Source of the DNA: Pseudaeromonas sharmana
GTDB taxonomy: Bacteria; Pseudomonadota; Gammaproteobacteria; Enterobacterales; Aeromonadaceae
Reading direction: 5' to 3'
Length of the DNA: 64,000 nt
Assembly (NCBI RefSeq): GCF_042649925.1
Contig: NZ_JBHSAF010000015.1
Coordinates: 248,001-312,000, forward strand
Every line of letters starts with the position of its first letter. Positions within the stretch are counted from its first letter, which is position 1. The position numbers and the translations under genes were made by a program. The notes under the pieces are model-generated. The model was not told where the DNA came from and ran no database searches. It saw nothing but the letters and a program-made list of their open reading frames with translations. This document shows positions 1-7,762 of this stretch, piece after piece.

Positions 1-492
1 GTGGAACGAGTAGGCATCCTTCATCAGGAATTCGCGACCACGCATCACGCCGAAACGTGGACGCACTTCGTCGCGGAACTTGGTCTGGATCTGATACAGG
101 TTCAGCGGCAGTTGCTTGTAGCTGCTGACTTCGTAACGCACCAGGTGGGTGATGACCTCTTCGTGGGTCGGACCGAGGACAAACGGGCGATCATGACGGT
201 CGGTCAGACGGCACAGCTCAGGGCCGTACTGCTCCCAGCGCCCGGACTCCTGCCACAGCTCGGCCGGTTGTACCACCGGCATCGAGACTTCGACCGCGCC
301 GGCGCGGTTCATCTCTTCGCGAACTATGTTCTCGACCTTTTTCAGCACGCGCAAACCGGTAGGCAGCCAGTTGTAGAGGCCGGAAGCCAGCTTGCGAATC
401 ATGCCGGCACGCAGCATCAACTGATGGCTGATAACTTCGGCATCGGAAGGGGTTTCCTTCAGGGTGGAAAGCAGGTATTGGCTGGTACGCAT
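1..492 (-). CDS. proS: Prolyl-tRNA synthetase, N-terminal part (runs off the window)
   Basis: Charges tRNA-Pro with proline in the cytoplasm. The first 164 codons are present and the rest lies before base 1. The translation starts MRTSQYLLSTLKETPSDAEV and continues through the class II motif 1 region (GLYNWLPTGLRVLKKVE, then NREEMNRAGA-type helix) to the RPRFGVMRGREF segment, which is the bacterial-type ProS N-terminus almost residue for residue. The ATG at 490-492 is the family's usual start. In enterobacteria proS lies close to trmO and rcsF, which are also nearby here, so the neighbourhood supports the call. Confidence 0.95.
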   Translation of the reverse strand, partial: MRTSQYLLSTLKETPSDAEVISHQLMLRAGMIRKLASGLYNWLPTGLRVLKKVENIVREEMNRAGAVEVSMPVVQPAELWQESGRWEQYGPELCRLTDRHDRPFVLGPTHEEVITHLVRYEVSSYKQLPLNLYQIQTKFRDEVRPRFGVMRGREFLMKDAYSFH

Positions 493-717
493 CGGGGTCA
501 GATCCTTGGCAAACGCCGGCAACGCGGCGACAGAGAATTCAGTGGGGCGAAATTCTAGCAGGCCACAGCACAGAACATAAGGGTTTGCGACCGAGCCGGC
601 GGGGTTTTTGGCCATTCATGCAGTGAAACGCGGCGATGGCAATCCATGCGGCACGATTCGGTAATGCCCGACCCTGTGATAAACTACATAACGTCTGTGG
701 TTTACGGAGTCTTCATC

Positions 718-1461
718 ATGTTCTTTCCGGTCGATGTACACAGCCATACGCTGGCCAGCACCCATGCCTACAGCACGATTCACGATTACATCCAGCAGGC
801 GGCCGAGAAAGGCATCCAGCTGTTTGCCACCACAGATCACGGCCCGCAGATGGCCGATGCGCCGCACTTCTGGCATTTCGTCAACCTGCGGGTGTTGCCA
901 CGGCGGGTGAACGGGGTTGGCATTCTGCGTGGCATCGAAGCCAATATCTGCAACGTCTTTGGTGACATCGACTGTAATGACCGGCTGCGCGAGGGGTTGG
1001 ACATCATCCTGGCCGGCTTTCATGAGCCGGTGTTTGCGCCCTGCGACCAGGAGAGCCATACCCGCGCCATGATCAACGCCATGCGCAGCGGCAAGGTGGA
1101 TATCATCACGCATCCTGGCAACCCGGCGTTCCCGATCGATATCGATGCCGTCGTCGCCGCGGCGGTGCAATACCATGTGGCGCTGGAGGTCAACAACTCC
1201 TCATTCAGCCATTCGCGGCGTGGTAGCGAGGCGAACTGCAAGGCGATTGTGCGGGCTGCGGCCGAGCAGGGCGCCACGCTGGTGTTGGGCTCCGATGCGC
1301 ATATCGCCTTCAGCCTCGGGGATTTCCAGCAGGCTGGTGCCATTATCGAAGCGTGTGGTTACCCGATTGAGCGATTGCTGAATCGTTCGCCGCGGGCGTT
1401 GCTGGCTTTCCTGGAGCGCCGTGGGCACGCGGCTATCCCGGAATTTGCCGTTTTTGACTGA
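718..1461 (+). CDS. ycdX: PHP-domain phosphatase YcdX
   Basis: 247 aa, against 245 for the E. coli protein. It belongs to the PHP superfamily of trinuclear-zinc phosphatases. The metal-binding residues lie in the expected order: the HSH motif near residue 8, TTDHGP near 40, EAN near 73, GFHEP near 101, SHP/THPGNP near 131 and GSDAH near 192. The family is linked to swarming in E. coli, but its physiological substrate is not settled. The ATG at 718 gives the family N-terminus (MFFPVDVHSHT); in-frame codons further upstream would add residues without homology. A membrane-protein gene follows 12 bases after the stop, so the two may be cotranscribed. Confidence 0.92.
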   Translation: MFFPVDVHSHTLASTHAYSTIHDYIQQAAEKGIQLFATTDHGPQMADAPHFWHFVNLRVLPRRVNGVGILRGIEANICNVFGDIDCNDRLREGLDIILAGFHEPVFAPCDQESHTRAMINAMRSGKVDIITHPGNPAFPIDIDAVVAAAVQYHVALEVNNSSFSHSRRGSEANCKAIVRAAAEQGATLVLGSDAHIAFSLGDFQQAGAIIEACGYPIERLLNRSPRALLAFLERRGHAAIPEFAVFD

Positions 1462-1473
1462 GTGGAAATCGGT

Positions 1474-1971
1474 ATGTCACTGAGAGTGGTGTTCGGCGCT
1501 GTGCTGCTGTTGCTATTGGTCTGGGGGATGCGAACGCTGGATCAACAGCAGACGGCAACCACCCCGGGAGCGGATAGCCGTTTTCCACTGGCCGATGCTG
1601 CAGACGCCTCCAGTATCCGAGATGCCGAACCCTGGCTTGGTAAAACCGGCTTGTCGGCAGAGGCCGAGCAACAGCTGATCCGCTTCGTGCACATGAAGCT
1701 GGGGGAGCAGGATGATGACCCCTCGGCCTTGCAACCCGATGACATGCTCTATCTGGGCGCCTTTGAACAGGATGAGGGGCTGGTGCGTTACTGGCTGCTG
1801 TCCCACCGCGGCCATGGCGACCTGTATGCCACTGTGACTGGTGATGGCAGCTCGGATGTCAATTATGGGCTCGCTTCCTCGCCACCGGAATCGATGCAGA
1901 GTGACGATGCCAGCGGTGAGCCGATGGAGCCGGATGATGATCTGGAGGAGGAGAGCAGCCTGATCCCATGA
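1474..1971 (+). CDS. Uncharacterised single-pass membrane protein with acidic tail
   Basis: 165 aa; I do not recognise the family. The N-terminus MSLRVVFGAVLLLLLVWGMR is one hydrophobic segment (about residues 5-21), either a membrane anchor or an uncleaved signal. It is followed by a low-complexity linker, a compact region (about residues 50-130, with DDMLYLGAFEQ and RYWLLSHRGHGD) and a very acidic C-terminus (MEPDDDLEEESS). It starts 12 bases after the ycdX stop and probably shares its transcript. A GTG directly after the ycdX stop (1462) is an alternative start adding four residues. The convergent lipoprotein gene begins its stop 15 bases downstream. The single long frame and the plausible protein make it a likely real gene, but its function is unknown. 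Confidence 0.7.
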   Translation: MSLRVVFGAVLLLLLVWGMRTLDQQQTATTPGADSRFPLADAADASSIRDAEPWLGKTGLSAEAEQQLIRFVHMKLGEQDDDPSALQPDDMLYLGAFEQDEGLVRYWLLSHRGHGDLYATVTGDGSSDVNYGLASSPPESMQSDDASGEPMEPDDDLEEESSLIP

Positions 1972-1986
1972 CCCGCCCGCCGCGAT

Positions 1987-2208
1987 TTATTGGCCGGTGG
2001 CGTCAATCTGAGCCTGTTGTGCGCTGGCGGCATTCTGCATCAGCGTCTCGACCTGGCGAGCCTTGTCCAGCGCCTCGGTCTGGGATTGCGACAGGGTATT
2101 CTTCGCCGCGGGTTCAGCCGCTGCCGGCTTGTCCGCCTGTCCGCAGGCGGTAACCAAGCCTAAGGTCAAGGCCAGGCCCAGTGCTATTGGCGCATGCCAC
2201 GCTTTCAT
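1987..2208 (-). CDS. Small putative lipoprotein
   Basis: 73 aa. It begins MKAWHAPIALGLALTLGLVT and then AC-GQ: a positively charged start, a hydrophobic core and a lipobox (VTAC, Cys22). It is therefore predicted to be cleaved by signal peptidase II and lipidated. The mature part is short, alanine/glutamine-rich and predicted helical (SQSQTEALDKARQVETLMQN), perhaps a coiled coil. A good ribosome-binding site (GGGAGA) sits 5 bases before the ATG at 2206-2208. I cannot assign a family. It converges on the preceding membrane-protein gene. Confidence 0.7.
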   Translation of the reverse strand: MKAWHAPIALGLALTLGLVTACGQADKPAAAEPAAKNTLSQSQTEALDKARQVETLMQNAASAQQAQIDATGQ

Positions 2209-2524
2209 GCTTGTCTCCCGGATCATCCTAGTGTGCTGAGCCTCTATCATGCCGAGCCGGCTGACAAGCGGAGCAGGTACAAACTGTGACCGGCCTGCCT
2301 TACTTACTTTATTGCTGCGGTACCGAAACTATTTGCGCGGTGTCATTGTTAGGGATGAACCATTATTTTCAGAAAAAAATAATATATAAAAACGTTTCCT
2401 ATCAAGGTGTTGCTTGTTTGGCTTGCAGAGTGCTGAAAATAATAAGGCCGGCTGTTCGTCCGGCGGAAAATAATCGCATGCTGGCGACAGGCTCTATTTG
2501 CGCGGCCTGTGATCGTTGACAGGC
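2209..2524. other. AT-rich intergenic region between the lipoprotein gene and trmO
   Basis: No convincing gene. The stretch 2340-2410 is much more AT-rich than its surroundings (TTATTTTCAGAAAAAAATAATATATAAAAACG region). A GC-rich hairpin, GCCGG-loop-CCGGC at 2447-2464, lies downstream of trmO on the minus strand and is followed there by a loose T-rich run, so it may end the rcsF-trmO transcript. The lipoprotein gene's promoter must also lie here. A 77-codon frame on the plus strand (2286-2519) has no recognisable features and I do not call it. Confidence 0.4.
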
Positions 2525-3238
2525 TTATATCGTCTCCAGTGCGCTGACCACGGCGCCATCGCTCTCCATGTGCCAGCGGACATTAAACTCGTAGAGATGC
2601 ACGCCATATTCACGCTCGGCACTGGCCTGGCGCTGGTGGAACGCCGGTCGGGGATCTTGTGCCAGCACGTCGTGGATGAAGTCGCGCAGCCCCGGATAGC
2701 GGAGACTGGCTTCGGCAATCTGTTGTTCAGCCTGTGCGCTGAAACGTACCGGAATCGCGGTTGGCGGCTCGGGGGCAAATTGGCTGACGGCTTCTGGCAG
2801 GCTGTCGGCAAACGGCACATAGGGTTTGATGTCGATGATCGGGGTGCCATCCACCAGATCGACACCACTGAGCTCCAGCCAGACCCGGGCCCCTTGTTGC
2901 TGCCAGCCTTCCAGACGCACGACGGACAAGCCGAGGCCGTTGGGGCGAAACGGGCTGCGAGTGGCAAAAACCCCCATGCGTTCATTGCCACCCAGTCGCG
3001 GTGGGCGCACCGTGGGATGCCAACCTTGGCCGGCACAGTGATGAAACTGGAAAATGAGCCATAAATGGCTGAATTGCTCGATACCGCGCAGGGTTTGCGG
3101 GTCATTGAACGGCGGCAACAATTCCAGTCTGGCTCGAGCATGGCTGACCAATCCGGGTTGGCGGGGAACGGCAAATTTCTCCCGGTAGGGGGAGTGCAGG
3201 AGCCCAATCGGTTGCAGGGCCAAAGATGGCTCTGGCAT
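2525..3238 (-). CDS. trmO: tRNA (adenine(37)-N6)-methyltransferase TrmO
   Basis: 237 aa, against 235 in E. coli (YaeB/TsaA). TrmO uses S-adenosylmethionine to methylate N6 of threonylcarbamoyladenosine at position 37 of tRNA-Thr(GGU). The family signature is intact: IGLLHSPYREKF at the N-terminus, RPPRLGGNERMGVFATRSPF then RPNGLGLSVVRLEG in the centre, and DIKPYVPFADS after it. The start at 3238 (MPEPSLALQPIG) fits the family; upstream in-frame residues are non-homologous. The start follows the rcsF stop by only two bases, so the pair is an operon with probable translational coupling, the same pair as in enterobacteria. Confidence 0.93.
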   Translation of the reverse strand: MPEPSLALQPIGLLHSPYREKFAVPRQPGLVSHARARLELLPPFNDPQTLRGIEQFSHLWLIFQFHHCAGQGWHPTVRPPRLGGNERMGVFATRSPFRPNGLGLSVVRLEGWQQQGARVWLELSGVDLVDGTPIIDIKPYVPFADSLPEAVSQFAPEPPTAIPVRFSAQAEQQIAEASLRYPGLRDFIHDVLAQDPRPAFHQRQASAEREYGVHLYEFNVRWHMESDGAVVSALETI

Positions 3239-3240
3239 GG

Positions 3241-3621
3241 TCACTGCTGCGGTTCGCGCACAAGCATGGCTTGCCCGTAGCAGGTGATGCTGGCCAGACA
3301 GCCCGGCGTTTGTTGCAGTTCCAGGCACTGGGACAGGACGAGGGCATTGCCGCCGAGATCGGCGGTGCGGCGGCGTGCATCGGTACGGGCATCGCCCAGT
3401 ACAGGCACCGCCTGATTGGCCTGTTCCTGACAGGAGGTGCCTTCTACCGTGCCCAGCACCTGATAATCGAGCTGCTCCAACTCGGCCTTGTCCACGACGG
3501 TTACGGTGCCGGGTTTGAAATATTCGGTGAAATTCTCTTTGTCGAGATTGGTGTGAAAGCTGTAATTGCTGCAGCTGGCGAGCAGCAGTGGCAGCGCCAG
3601 TGTAGCGAGGATTCTGTTCAT
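3241..3621 (-). CDS. rcsF: Outer-membrane lipoprotein RcsF
   Basis: 126 aa. RcsF senses outer-membrane and peptidoglycan damage and relays it to the Rcs phosphorelay through IgaA. The lipobox LLLASC (Cys18) marks it as a lipoprotein. All four cysteines that form the two non-consecutive disulfides of RcsF are present, in the contexts TSCQEQ, SQCLEL, PGCLAS and ITCYGQ. The Pro-rich disordered linker of the E. coli protein is much reduced here. MNRILA (3621) is chosen as start because it gives a normal signal peptide; an ATG four codons upstream is possible. Finding rcsF implies an Rcs system elsewhere in the genome. Confidence 0.9.
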   Translation of the reverse strand: MNRILATLALPLLLASCSNYSFHTNLDKENFTEYFKPGTVTVVDKAELEQLDYQVLGTVEGTSCQEQANQAVPVLGDARTDARRRTADLGGNALVLSQCLELQQTPGCLASITCYGQAMLVREPQQ

Positions 3622-3725
3622 ATCATGCTCCATGCAGGTCTGCGCCCATTATAGGGGGCGCAGACGATGCGGCCAACGGTCATGATGCTGTCGGCCGCCG
3701 GGGGAGGTGAAAAGCGGCGCTCAGG

Positions 3726-5477
3726 TCACGTCGGCAAGGCATCCAGCCGTTGTTGCCACAGGCGGTACTGGTCGTCCTCGGCCAGCAGTTGTGCATGGCT
3801 GCCACTATGGGCAATTCGGCCCTGCTCCAGCAGCACGATGCGATCCATCTGAGCCAGCCCGCGCGCGCGGTGGGTGATCATCAACACGCTGCGTCCTTGG
3901 CAGTGGCGTTGGATCAACGACTGAATTTCCTGTTCAGTGCGCGGATCCAACCCTTCGGTGACCTCATCCAGCAACATGACCGGGGCCTGGTGCAACAGGG
4001 CGCGAGCCAGTCCAAGCCGGCGCAGCTCTCCCCCGGACAGCGGGCGACCGCCTTCACCAAGCCATAGCGTCAGGGCCTTGCCAACGTCAGGGCCAATCAG
4101 CAGGTGGTCGAGCCCCACCGCAGTCAACACCTGCTGCAGCGCCTCGTTGCTGGCCTCCGGTGCTGCGAGTCGGAGGTTATCCGCCAGGGTGGCCGAAAAC
4201 AGATCCACACGCTGACTGACCACGGCAAAGGTGCGCCGCAGGCTGGTTTCATCCAGCGAGGCCAGCGGTTGACCATCCAGCAGCAACTCGCCAGCACTGG
4301 GCTCCCATTCGCGTAACAGCAAGTTCAGCAGGGTCGACTTGCCACAGCCTGTCGGCCCGAGTATCGCCAGGTGCTCGCCCGGAGCGAGTGTCAGGTTGAG
4401 TCCCTGTAGCGTGGGGCGCGTGTCGCCAGGATAACTGAATTCAATTTGCCGCCACTCCAGTTGCGGTGGCCGGGACGCCTCCCGCTGCCATGGGCCAAAG
4501 TGCTGCGGTGCGGTATCGTGCAGCACTTCATTCAGGCGGCGGGCGGCGCTCAGACTGGTGGCCAGGTGCTGGAAGGCACCGGCCAGCGGCGCGATCGCCT
4601 CGAACGCGGCCAGGCTGAGAAACACGACCAGAGCGATCAACGGGTCCGGTGCCCGTCCGCCGACACCGTCGCTGGCCAGTACCAGCATCAGCAGCATCAA
4701 CAGCCCGCCACTCACCGTCAGTGCACAGCTGGCAAGGCCTGAGATCCAGCTCATGCGGCGCTGGCTTTCGATCAGGGCAGCTTCGGCAGTTTCCCATTGC
4801 TGACGTTGCCAGCCGAGTGCGTCAAACATCTGCAGTTCGGCCTGATTGGCAATCAGATCCAGGCTGCTGGTACGCAAGGTGGCTCGGTTGTGGGTCAAGG
4901 CCTGCCCCGGGGCGAGCCCGAGGCGATAGAGCCAGGCCGGGAGCAGCAAGGCGCAAACTAGCAGGCAACCCAGCAGGACCCATCCCAGCGCGACGTCGAA
5001 ATGGCGCAACAGCGCAAACATGCCCAGGATGCTGAGCAGCCCGGTGACCAGAGGCGAGATAAGTCGCAGATAGACATGATCCATGGCGTCGATATCGGCG
5101 ACCAGGCGGTTTAACAGGTCGGCTTGCCGGTATGCTTGCAGCCGTCCGGCGGGCAGCGGTGCCAGTCGATCCCAGAACAGGATGCGTAACCGAGTCAGCA
5201 GCCGGAATGTGGCGTCATGGCTGACCACTCTGTCGCCCCAGCGGCTGGCGGTGCGGACGATCGACAGAAAACGCACCGCGCCGGCAGGAAACAGATAGTT
5301 GAAATCCTGTCGTCCCGCCAGGGACAGGCCGGCAACGGCGGAGGCAGAGAGAAACCAGCCGGAAAGGGAGAGCAGACCAATCCCGGCCAGCAATGTAAAC
5401 AGTGTTAGCAACATGCCTGCGCCCAACAATCCGGCATGCTGACGGTAGAGGCGTAAAAACGGTAACAGATCGCGCAT
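3726..5477 (-). CDS. cydC: Heterodimeric ABC exporter CydDC, subunit CydC
   Basis: 583 aa. With CydD it forms the inner-membrane ABC exporter required for assembly of cytochrome bd oxidase; reductant export (cysteine, glutathione) and haem handling have both been proposed. An N-terminal six-helix exporter domain (to about residue 320) precedes the ATPase domain with Walker A GPTGCGKST, signature LSGGELRRLGLARA and Walker B VMLLDEV followed by TEGLDP. The Walker B glutamate is in its normal place. The start codon overlaps the cydD stop (TGATG), so translation is coupled. Gene order cydD-cydC matches E. coli. Confidence 0.93.
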   Translation of the reverse strand: MRDLLPFLRLYRQHAGLLGAGMLLTLFTLLAGIGLLSLSGWFLSASAVAGLSLAGRQDFNYLFPAGAVRFLSIVRTASRWGDRVVSHDATFRLLTRLRILFWDRLAPLPAGRLQAYRQADLLNRLVADIDAMDHVYLRLISPLVTGLLSILGMFALLRHFDVALGWVLLGCLLVCALLLPAWLYRLGLAPGQALTHNRATLRTSSLDLIANQAELQMFDALGWQRQQWETAEAALIESQRRMSWISGLASCALTVSGGLLMLLMLVLASDGVGGRAPDPLIALVVFLSLAAFEAIAPLAGAFQHLATSLSAARRLNEVLHDTAPQHFGPWQREASRPPQLEWRQIEFSYPGDTRPTLQGLNLTLAPGEHLAILGPTGCGKSTLLNLLLREWEPSAGELLLDGQPLASLDETSLRRTFAVVSQRVDLFSATLADNLRLAAPEASNEALQQVLTAVGLDHLLIGPDVGKALTLWLGEGGRPLSGGELRRLGLARALLHQAPVMLLDEVTEGLDPRTEQEIQSLIQRHCQGRSVLMITHRARGLAQMDRIVLLEQGRIAHSGSHAQLLAEDDQYRLWQQRLDALPT

Positions 5478-7249
5478 CAGACCTCCGACGTACGTAACGG
5501 CTGCGGAGCCTGGGATAACAGGTCGCGCAATGGCCCTGGCTGCTGGGCCAGCTGGCGAGGATCACCGGCCGCGACCAGCTTTCCTTGCTCAATCAACAAC
5601 ACCTGATCGACGCGTTGCAGCTGGTTCAGTCTGTGCGTCACCAGCAAGCTGGTTTTGCCCTGCAATTGGGGTTCCAGTGCCGCGAGAATGCGTGCTTCGT
5701 TGTCGCGATCCAGACTGGCGGTTGGCTCATCCAGCAACCAGACCTGAGCCGGTTGCAGCAGGGTCCGTGCCAACGCCAGGCGTTGTGCCTGCCCCACGGA
5801 CAGGCCGCTGGCGCCATCGCCGAGCACATAGTCCCAGCCTTTGCTTGCCAGAATGTCGGCGGCGCCGGCTTGTTGCATCGCCTGTTCCAGTACCGCATCG
5901 TCATAGTCGTGTCCGAGGCGGAGGTTGTCGCGCAGCGAGCCATGCAACAGGCGCGGATTCTGTCCCAGCCAGGCCAGTTTCCGGCGCCAGTGCGTCATCT
6001 CCAGTTGGCTCAGCTCGGTCCCCTCGACGGTCAGCGATCCCCGATACGGCAAGAAGCCTAACAAGGCTGCTAGCAGTGAACTCTTACCGGCGCCGCTGCG
6101 ACCTATGATGGCGGTCAGGCTGCCGGCAACCAGGGTAAAATCCAGCGGTCCTACCAAGACGTCGCCTTGAGGGCTCAGCACCTCGAGTGCCCGAGCCTGG
6201 ATGGTTGGTGCTGTGTGCCGCTCCTGGATGACGCTGCCTGCCGTCGCGCCCTGCCAGGGTTGCTGCAGAAAGTGTTCAATTTCGTCGGCGGCGCCCAGTG
6301 CTTGTGCCTTGGCATGGTAATGGGCGCCCAACTCGCGCAGCGGCAGGTAAAAGTCTGGCGCCAGCAGCAGCACGAACAGGCCGGTGAACAGTGTGACCTT
6401 GCTGCCGTAGTCGCCAAAGTTCAGATGCTCCAGATAGCTGAAGCCGAAGTAAACTGCGATCAGCGCGATGGCCACCGAGGCGAAGAATTCCAGCACGGCC
6501 GAGCTGAGGAAAGCCATGCGCAGCACGTCCATGGTCCGTTCACGGAACTCTTCCGAGGCCTTGGCGATGACCACCCGCTCGCGATCGCTGGCCTGGTAAT
6601 GACGCAGGGTGGCCATGCCGCGCAGGCGATCGAGAAAATGGCCGGACAGACGGCGTAGCGCTTCAAAGTTTCGCCGGTTGGCGTCGGCGGCACCCAGCCC
6701 CGTCAGGATCATGAACAGGGGAATCAGCGGGGCAGTGCCCAGTAAAATCAGCCCTGCCGCCCAGTTCACCGGAAAAACGGCAAACAGGATCAGCAGGGGT
6801 TGTATGGCACACAACCGGGTTTGCGGCAGATAGCGAGCATAGAAGTCCTGCAGGTTTTCCACTTGCTCCTGCAGCAGGCTGGCCCAACTCCCGGCAGGTT
6901 GTTGTTGCAGATAGGCCGGGCCGCGACGGGTCATCTCATCGGCAAGGCGCCGACGCAGGTGGCAGCGGATTGCCGTGCCGGCACGAAACGCGGCCTGTTC
7001 GCGCAGCAGGTTGAGCAGGCCACGCAGCACGATCAGCAGCGCCAGCACGCCCAGCTCAGGCCACAGGCTGACGAGGGGCTGCTCGCGGATAATCAGCTGT
7101 TGCAGCAGGCTGGCTAACCACCAGGCTTGAGCGATCAGCAGGCCGCCGCTACAGGCGCCACACAGCAGAATCAGGCCAGCCCAGGGGCGGCCGAGGGATG
7201 CATGCTGACGCAACCAGCGTAGCAGCAGGGTTTGCCTCTGTTTATCCAT
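5477..7249 (-). CDS. cydD: Heterodimeric ABC exporter CydDC, subunit CydD
   Basis: 590 aa, close to the 588 of E. coli CydD. Diagnostic stretches include QAWWLASLLQ, PAGSWASLLQEQVE, FPVNWAAGLILLGTAPLIPL and GAADANRRNFEALRRLSGHF. The ATPase domain has Walker A GRSGAGKSS, signature LSVGQAQRLALAR (the S-V-G-Q-A-Q form typical of CydD) and Walker B VWLLDEPTASLD. The ATG at 7249 (MDKQRQTLLLRWLRQ) matches the family start; a TTG six codons upstream is less likely. It is the first gene of cydDC, reading away from the tRNA-Gly pair. Confidence 0.94.
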   Translation of the reverse strand: MDKQRQTLLLRWLRQHASLGRPWAGLILLCGACSGGLLIAQAWWLASLLQQLIIREQPLVSLWPELGVLALLIVLRGLLNLLREQAAFRAGTAIRCHLRRRLADEMTRRGPAYLQQQPAGSWASLLQEQVENLQDFYARYLPQTRLCAIQPLLILFAVFPVNWAAGLILLGTAPLIPLFMILTGLGAADANRRNFEALRRLSGHFLDRLRGMATLRHYQASDRERVVIAKASEEFRERTMDVLRMAFLSSAVLEFFASVAIALIAVYFGFSYLEHLNFGDYGSKVTLFTGLFVLLLAPDFYLPLRELGAHYHAKAQALGAADEIEHFLQQPWQGATAGSVIQERHTAPTIQARALEVLSPQGDVLVGPLDFTLVAGSLTAIIGRSGAGKSSLLAALLGFLPYRGSLTVEGTELSQLEMTHWRRKLAWLGQNPRLLHGSLRDNLRLGHDYDDAVLEQAMQQAGAADILASKGWDYVLGDGASGLSVGQAQRLALARTLLQPAQVWLLDEPTASLDRDNEARILAALEPQLQGKTSLLVTHRLNQLQRVDQVLLIEQGKLVAAGDPRQLAQQPGPLRDLLSQAPQPLRTSEV

Positions 7250-7442
7250 ATCAGTATCGGCTCGCAAAAATTCAGGCCAAATCTATCTTTACGGCCGGCA
7301 CTTGGCAATTGCTCATCTGTTGTCAAAGCACGAAAGCCCAGGGCGAATGCCAACCAGGAACCGAGAATGGCTGTCACGCTGTACAGATTGGACAAAGCTT
7401 GTGCAAACAGATGGCTCTGTGAGGCGGAAGTGGTTTTCAGCG

Positions 7443-7470
7443 TTGATTCGGCAAAAAAAACGCATATAGT
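7443..7470 (+). promoter_or_regulatory. Promoter of the tRNA-Gly pair
   Basis: TTGATT (7443-7448) and TATAGT (7465-7470) are separated by 16 bases, 14 bases before the first tRNA-Gly. No other sigma-70-like pair is evident close to the tRNA. Confidence 0.6.
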
Positions 7471-7484
7471 AGTGCCCACACCAA

Positions 7485-7558
7485 GCGGGTGTAGTTCAAT
7501 GGTAGAACTTTGGCTTCCCAAGCCAATAGCGTGGGTTCGATTCCCATCACCCGCTCCA
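7485..7558 (+). tRNA. tRNA-Gly(CCC)
   Basis: 74 nt including an encoded CCA. The acceptor stem GCGGGTG/CACCCGC pairs fully. The anticodon stem TTGGC/GCCAA closes the loop TTCCCAA, giving anticodon CCC for GGG codons. The T arm GTGGG-TTCGATT-CCCAT is normal. Confidence 0.95.
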
Positions 7559-7571
7559 AGTTCATGCCTCA

Positions 7572-7646
<75 letters not shown>

Positions 7647-7699
7647 GTTTTCCTGCGTTTCTTCATCTCAGCTTGCCGATTTCCCTGACTCGGGCGCAG

Positions 7700-7708
7700 T
7701 GCTAGAAT
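7700..7708 (+). promoter_or_regulatory. Probable extended -10 promoter of gltX
   Basis: TG-C-TAGAAT (TG at 7700-7701, -10 at 7703-7708) is an extended -10 element 54 bases before the gltX ATG. No good -35 is visible, as is common with extended -10 promoters. Confidence 0.45.
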
Positions 7709-7762
7709 AGTCGCCATTTCGTCTGTGGCGTCTCGGCACGCCCTCATCAACAAGGCATTAGC

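Noticed and set aside
2286..2519. A 77-codon plus-strand frame in an AT-rich gap
   Set aside because: No ribosome-binding site, no motif, and the start of the frame is not conserved in form; could be chance.
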